From an uncultured Neomegalonema sp. (GTDB lineage Bacteria; Pseudomonadota; Alphaproteobacteria; Rhodobacterales; Rhodobacteraceae), in contig CALDZQ010000056.1 of the NCBI GenBank assembly GCA_937944035.1, forward strand, positions 1 to 10,259: a stretch of 10,259 nt of DNA. The letters run 5' to 3'. Each line of letters begins with the position of its first letter. Position 1 is the first letter of the stretch. Positions 6,690 to 10,259 of this stretch are shown piece after piece. A program made the position numbers and the translations under genes. The notes beneath the pieces are model-generated. The model had not been told where the DNA came from and searched no databases. It saw only the letters and a list, made by a program, of their open reading frames with translations.

Positions 6690-8921
6690 GTGAGCAGCGA
6701 GCGTAGAGCGCGACAAAGGGCGGCGCTGATCGCGGTTCTCGCGATGATGATCGTATCGGTCTTCAGTTGGCAGAACGCGCCCGCGATACGCAGGCTGGAT
6801 CAGGCGTGGATCGACACGTTCCAGCGGTTTTCACCGCGTGATTATGATTCCCGAACGCCCGTGCGGGTCGTCGCGATTGACCGCGCCGCCCTCGAAGCGT
6901 TCGGTCAATGGCCGTGGCCGCGCCCCTATCTGGCCGAATTGACACGGCGGTTGAAGGATATGGGGGCGGCGGCAATCGGCTTTGACATGGTGTTTTCCGA
7001 GCCGGACCGGACCTCGCCCGAAGAGATCGCGCGCAGCCTCGAACGCTTCGGTATCACGCCCGTCGCCGCCTATGCCGACGGGCGCACCCATGATCGCATC
7101 TTCGCCGATGCGCTTACGGGCAGGCCCGTCGTCCTCGGCGCGATCCTGACCAGCGAGTACAACGACCGCCGTCCCGCCGTCGCGGTGCAGCCTTCGGTCC
7201 TCGGCTCCGACCCGCGCCTTGCGCTGCCCTTCTTCAACGGGGCGGATATCAACCGCCCCGGCCTGGCCGCCGCCGCCGCCGGTATCGCGTCCGTCACCCT
7301 GAGCCCGCGCGACCGGGAAGACGGCATCATCCGCCGCGTGCCCCTCGTCTCGCAGGTGGATGACATGCTCGTCCCCGCCCTTGCCCTCGACATGCTGAGG
7401 GTGGGCGAGGGCGCTTCCGGCTACCTCTTGCGCGGGTCCGATGCGGGGGGCGAGCTGGGCCGCAGGGAAAGCGCCGTGACCGGCATTCGCGTCGGTCCCC
7501 ATGCGCTGGAAACCACCGCTGACGGGGCGATGTGGATACGCTACAGTGGGATGCAGCCCGCCCGCATGATCTCGGCGGCGGCCATCCTCGACGGCGATGC
7601 GGCGGATGCCGACCTGCGGCGTCGCATCGACGGTCATTTCGTGCTGATCGGTGCGACCGCCCCCGGCCTCGGCGATATCGTCGCCACCCCCATGAGCGCC
7701 AGCGTTCCCGGCGTCGAGGTGCATGCCGAGATCTTGGAGCAGGTCATCGCCGGTACCATGCTGACCCGCCCCGACTGGGCGGCGGGGGCCGAGCGGGCGA
7801 CGGCGTGGGCCGTCGGATTGCTGATCGCGGGTATCGTCATCCTCTTCGCCTACGGATGGGCCGCCATCGCCGCCGTCGCCGTCCTGGTCACGATTCCCGT
7901 GTTCAGTTTCCTCGCCTTCGACCGCTTCGACGTCATTCTCGGCCCGACCGTGCCCATCCTCGCCGCGCTGGGCGCATGGGTGTCGGCGGCGGCGGTGGAT
8001 TATCTCGGTGCACGGCGCGAACGCCGTGAAATCCGCCGCCAGTTCGAGCATTTCGTCGCCCCGGACGTGATCGAGGAAATCGCCAGGGACCCGAATCGCC
8101 ACATGACGCCGGGGGGAGAGGAACGCGAACTTTCGATCCTGTTCTGTGATGTACGACAATTTTCGTCGATTTCGGCCATGCTAGAGCCGGGGGACCTGAT
8201 CGAGTGGCTCAACGGCTACCTCACCCCCATGACGGAGGCGATTCTTGAGGAACGCGGCACGATCGACAAGTTCATCGGTGATGCCATCATGGCATTCTGG
8301 AACGCCCCGCGTCGTGACGAGAATCACGCGCAAGGGGCGCTGCGTGGCGCGCTGCGGCTCGTGCGGGCGGTGCAGGTCATGAACGTCGATTACGCGGCGC
8401 GCGGCTTCCCGTCGGCGAAGATCGGCGTCGGCATCAATACCGGGCCGTGCAGCGTGGGCCGAATCGGTGCGAAGTCGCGTCTGGACTACACCTGTATCGG
8501 CGATGCGGTGAACATCGCCTCGCGCTTCGAGGGGCTGACCAAGATATACGGCATCGATATCTGTATCGGCGAGGGCACGGCGTTGCAGGCCCCCGACTTC
8601 GCACTGATCGAGATCGACACGGTCGAGGTGCTGGGCCGCAGCGGATCGGCCCTCGCCCTGCATGCCGTCGCGGGTGACGAGACGGTGGCACGTAGCCCCG
8701 CTTTTCGCGCCGAACACGATGCCTGGTCCGGGGCCCTCGCCGCGTATCGGACCCGGGCCTTCGGCACCGCCCGTGCGGCCTTCGCCGAAATCGAACGCAG
8801 CAGTCCCGTGGTCATCGACCTGCGGCCCGCCGCCCGCACGATGCTGGCCCGGATCGATGATATCCGTATGCAACCCTTGCCCGAGGACTGGGATGCGGTG
8901 TACAGGGCCACCCGGAAGTGA
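6690..8921 (+). CDS. CHASE2-domain class III adenylate (or guanylate) cyclase
   Basis: This is an inner-membrane receptor cyclase of 743 residues that makes cAMP (less likely cGMP) from ATP. An N-terminal helix (11-29) is followed by a periplasmic CHASE2 domain (about 33-365), recognisable by VVAIDRAALEAFGQWPWPRP (60-79) and IGFDMVFSEPD (96-106). Three helices follow (about 372-389, 391-410, 415-437), the usual CHASE2 arrangement. The catalytic domain (about 478-660) has both metal-binding aspartates (D487 in LFCDVRQFS, D531 in KFIGDAIMAF) and the purine-recognising Lys527. Thr601 in LDYTCIGD sits at the second specificity position, and the transition-state Asn608 and Arg612 are in VNIASR. 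Lys with Thr is the class IIIb pattern and predicts an active adenylate cyclase. The start is GTG 6690, since an in-frame stop at 6678 excludes anything much further upstream; its ribosome binding site is weak. The gene follows the FecR gene by 51 bases, and its stop codon overlaps the next gene's translation signals. Confidence 0.94.
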   Translation: MSSERRARQRAALIAVLAMMIVSVFSWQNAPAIRRLDQAWIDTFQRFSPRDYDSRTPVRVVAIDRAALEAFGQWPWPRPYLAELTRRLKDMGAAAIGFDMVFSEPDRTSPEEIARSLERFGITPVAAYADGRTHDRIFADALTGRPVVLGAILTSEYNDRRPAVAVQPSVLGSDPRLALPFFNGADINRPGLAAAAAGIASVTLSPRDREDGIIRRVPLVSQVDDMLVPALALDMLRVGEGASGYLLRGSDAGGELGRRESAVTGIRVGPHALETTADGAMWIRYSGMQPARMISAAAILDGDAADADLRRRIDGHFVLIGATAPGLGDIVATPMSASVPGVEVHAEILEQVIAGTMLTRPDWAAGAERATAWAVGLLIAGIVILFAYGWAAIAAVAVLVTIPVFSFLAFDRFDVILGPTVPILAALGAWVSAAAVDYLGARRERREIRRQFEHFVAPDVIEEIARDPNRHMTPGGEERELSILFCDVRQFSSISAMLEPGDLIEWLNGYLTPMTEAILEERGTIDKFIGDAIMAFWNAPRRDENHAQGALRGALRLVRAVQVMNVDYAARGFPSAKIGVGINTGPCSVGRIGAKSRLDYTCIGDAVNIASRFEGLTKIYGIDICIGEGTALQAPDFALIEIDTVEVLGRSGSALALHAVAGDETVARSPAFRAEHDAWSGALAAYRTRAFGTARAAFAEIERSSPVVIDLRPAARTMLARIDDIRMQPLPEDWDAVYRATRK

Positions 8922-8926
8922 GGGAC

Positions 8927-9754
8927 ATGGCCGATATCACCTTTCAGGTATGGGGCGCGCGCGGATCGATATTCGCGGGCGGGGCCGACAAGACCGAATT
9001 CGGCGGTGACACGACGTGTTTCAGCCTGTTGGGCGGTGGTGGCATGACCATCGTCGATGCCGGATCGGGCCTGCGCACCCTCGGGCGCGTGATGGAGGCG
9101 GGGGAACTCGGCCCGTTCGCCGAAATCGACCTGCTGCTCACGCATCTGCATTTCGACCATATCTGCGGCTTGCCGTTCTTCGAACCGGTGTTCTGCCAAT
9201 CCTCCATCCTGCGCATCTGGAGTGCCGCGTTCGACCGGGACGAAGCGTTTCGCGAGACTCTGGCGCGGGTCATGTCGCCACCCATCTTCCCCGCTTTCCG
9301 CCATTGGGACAGCGTTCGCCTGTGCACGGCACAGCCCGGTATCGCCATTCCGCTGGCGATGGGCGGCACGGCGACCCCGTTCAGCCTCAACCATCCCGAC
9401 GGGGCATTCGGCTGGCGCATCGACAGCGGCGGCAAATCGGTCACGATCGCCTCCGACCATGAAAGCGGCAATGCCGAGATCGACCGCCGGATCGTCGCGG
9501 CGGCACAGGGCACCGACCTTCTCGTCTGCGATGCGACCTATACCGACGCCGAGATCGCCAACCGGCGCGGCTGGGGCCATTCGACGTGGCAGCAGGGTCT
9601 GGAACTGGGGGCCGAGGCCGGGGCGCAGCATGTGCTGATGACCCACCACGACCCCCAACGTGCCGATGACGATGTCAGCCGGATGGAGCGCGATGCACGT
9701 GCCGAGAACGCCGCCGTCACCTTTGCGCGTACGGGCTGGCAGCATATCCTGTAA
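8927..9754 (+). CDS. MBL-fold metallohydrolase, class II cAMP-phosphodiesterase-like (TaR3 type)
   Basis: This is a cytoplasmic metal-dependent hydrolase of 275 residues with no signal peptide. It opens with VWGARGSIFAGG and FGGDTTCFSL, typical of the TaR3-like branch of the metallo-beta-lactamase superfamily. Metal ligands are all visible: HLHFDH (H73, H75, D77, H78), His156 in NHPDGAFGW, Asp177 in ASDHE, Asp202 in CDATYTD, His218 in GWGHST and His240/241 in THHDP. The GLPFFEP motif after HxHxDH is also characteristic. The family is annotated by similarity to class II cyclic-nucleotide phosphodiesterases, but few members have been tested. Coupling to a cyclase makes cAMP the natural candidate substrate; this is inference. 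ATG 8927 is preferred because GGAAG (8914-8918) sits 8 bases upstream and the protein family motif begins directly after; a GTG at 8918 overlapping the cyclase stop would add three residues. Translation is probably coupled to the cyclase. Confidence 0.92.
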   Translation: MADITFQVWGARGSIFAGGADKTEFGGDTTCFSLLGGGGMTIVDAGSGLRTLGRVMEAGELGPFAEIDLLLTHLHFDHICGLPFFEPVFCQSSILRIWSAAFDRDEAFRETLARVMSPPIFPAFRHWDSVRLCTAQPGIAIPLAMGGTATPFSLNHPDGAFGWRIDSGGKSVTIASDHESGNAEIDRRIVAAAQGTDLLVCDATYTDAEIANRRGWGHSTWQQGLELGAEAGAQHVLMTHHDPQRADDDVSRMERDARAENAAVTFARTGWQHIL

Positions 9755-9797
9755 TCCCGGCTTTAAGTCCCGCTACGCTATCCCCATATCCTGATCG

Positions 9798-9845
9798 AGC
9801 ATTTTCCGGTCAGGCCGGAATGCTTCGGCATCGCGGCAATGCGAT
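9798..9845. repeat. tandem stem-loops, possible terminator or interspersed palindrome
   Basis: The first hairpin pairs AGCATTTTCCGG (9798-9809) with CCGGAATGCT (9815-9824), ten pairs with a two-T bulge and a 5-base loop. The second pairs ATCGC (9830-9834) with GCGAT (9841-9845) around a 6-base loop. They follow the last gene of the cyclase operon by about 44 bases. There is no T-run after either, so a rho-independent terminator is doubtful. The form resembles short palindromic intergenic elements that recur in alphaproteobacterial genomes, but no second full copy occurs in this window. Confidence 0.4.
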
Positions 9846-9903
9846 AACACGGGGAGACGGGGGCTTTGGCGCGATCATGGATCGTGAAAAAGGCTCCGGA
9901 ACA

Positions 9904-9909
9904 GGGAGA
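9904..9909 (+). promoter_or_regulatory. ribosome binding site for the EcsC-family gene
   Basis: GGGAGA ends 6 bases before the ATG at 9916 and decides between this start and the in-frame ATG at 9877, which lacks a well-placed purine stretch. Confidence 0.6.
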
Positions 9910-9915
9910 CTGCAC

Positions 9916-10259
9916 ATGCGTCGCGATCCGAAGGTCATCATCGTCGATACCCGCAACGCCTCCGATTACGAGCGCGAACGCATCCGCGAAATCGCCGAGT
10001 GGAAAGGGCGCGCGCCCGGTGCTGTCGCGACATGGATGGGCCGTTTCGCCGGTCCGGTCGACAGGGCCATCCGTTCCGCGTTGAGCGAGGAGACGGTCGA
10101 GAATGCCCTCGCCGAAGCAAACCGCATTGCCGGAAACATGTTGGCCGAGCGTAGCGATGCCATGCCTGCCGACCTGGAATCCGCCGATGCCCGCGCGCAG
10201 GAAACCCGCAACTGGGCCATCGGCTACGCGGCGGCGGGCGGGGCCGGAGCAGGGGCGAC
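9916..10259 (+). CDS. EcsC-family protein, N-terminal part (gene continues beyond the window)
   Basis: The reading frame is open from ATG 9916 to the last base, giving about 114 residues without a stop. The pattern YERERIREIAEWKGRAPG near residues 18-35, then GPVDRAIRSAL, a helical segment, and a glycine/alanine-rich hydrophobic stretch (GYAAAGGAGAGA) at the window edge fits the start of EcsC-family proteins. In those proteins a charged helical N-terminus precedes a small, possibly membrane-associated Gly/Ala-rich core. The family is named after the third gene of the Bacillus ecs operon and has no settled biochemical role. The gene is on the same strand as the cyclase operon but 161 bases away with hairpins between, so it is probably a separate unit. 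An in-frame ATG at 9877 would add 13 residues. Confidence 0.75.
   Translation, partial: MRRDPKVIIVDTRNASDYERERIREIAEWKGRAPGAVATWMGRFAGPVDRAIRSALSEETVENALAEANRIAGNMLAERSDAMPADLESADARAQETRNWAIGYAAAGGAGAGA

Larger units (their letters stand above)
9755..9915 (+). other. intergenic region before the EcsC gene
   Basis: These 161 bases contain the two stem-loops described separately and then a G-rich stretch (9851-9864). No convincing -35/-10 pair is visible. An ATG at 9877 is in frame with the EcsC gene, so the untranslated part may end there, but the good ribosome binding site favours the ATG at 9916. Confidence 0.5.

Noticed and set aside
7532..8029. 165-codon plus-strand ORF inside the cyclase gene in another frame
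   Set aside because: It is an Arg/Gly-rich out-of-frame reading of GC-rich sequence; the correct frame encodes the end of CHASE2 and the membrane helices.
6831..8159. 442-codon minus-strand ORF
   Set aside because: It is antisense to the CHASE2 cyclase. The product is dominated by Gly, Asp, Arg and His with no domain pattern, whereas the plus strand encodes a full CHASE2 domain and the start of the cyclase domain.
8486..9745. 419-codon minus-strand ORF
   Set aside because: It spans the end of the cyclase gene and nearly all of the hydrolase gene in antisense. It has no family motif and no plausible ribosome binding context.
9866..10084. 72-codon plus-strand ORF at the window end
   Set aside because: It is out of frame with the EcsC-family reading frame from 9916, which has a good ribosome binding site, family-like sequence and no stop to the window edge.

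Overview
The window looks like chromosomal DNA of an alphaproteobacterium. It is GC-rich (about 55-70% in hand-counted lines). It carries a PhoR-type histidine kinase of alphaproteobacterial style, a DUF4345 membrane protein, and the FecR / CHASE2-cyclase / metallo-beta-lactamase-fold combination that I associate with that class from general knowledge. I cannot name a genus. Coding density is high and no gap exceeds 190 bases. I see no RNA genes, insertion sequences, CRISPR arrays or phage genes.

Layout. Positions 44-1769 hold two genes on the minus strand, read in the order PilZ-domain protein then PAS-containing histidine kinase, 52 bases apart and probably one transcript. A 184-base divergent gap (1770-1953) separates them from the plus-strand genes. 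These are a small four-helix membrane protein (DUF4345-like, TTG start), a signal-peptide + TPR + outer-membrane beta-barrel protein resembling Slam, and a 947-residue exported FecR-domain protein whose C-terminus resembles a TbpB-type barrel. They are followed by a CHASE2-class III nucleotidyl cyclase and a metallo-beta-lactamase-fold hydrolase of the TaR3 / class II cAMP-phosphodiesterase-like type. Last is the 5' part of an EcsC-family gene, running off the end at 10259.

How they may work together. The four genes at 2427-9754 are tightly packed (15-base gap, 51-base gap, then a stop/start junction) and are probably an operon. Inference: the Slam-like barrel moves the FecR/TbpB-like protein across the outer membrane, as Slam proteins do for TbpB-fold substrates. 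That protein, or its FecR domain in the periplasm, would be read by the periplasmic CHASE2 domain of the cyclase, changing cytoplasmic cAMP, and the hydrolase would remove the signal. This would be a Slam-type export unit wired to a second-messenger circuit. The individual family calls are mostly firm; the wiring is hypothesis. The nearby PilZ protein adds a c-di-GMP receptor.

Base composition rises from roughly 57-67% GC in sampled lines of the FecR gene to roughly 70% or more in many lines of the cyclase gene, so the two halves of the apparent operon may differ in history.
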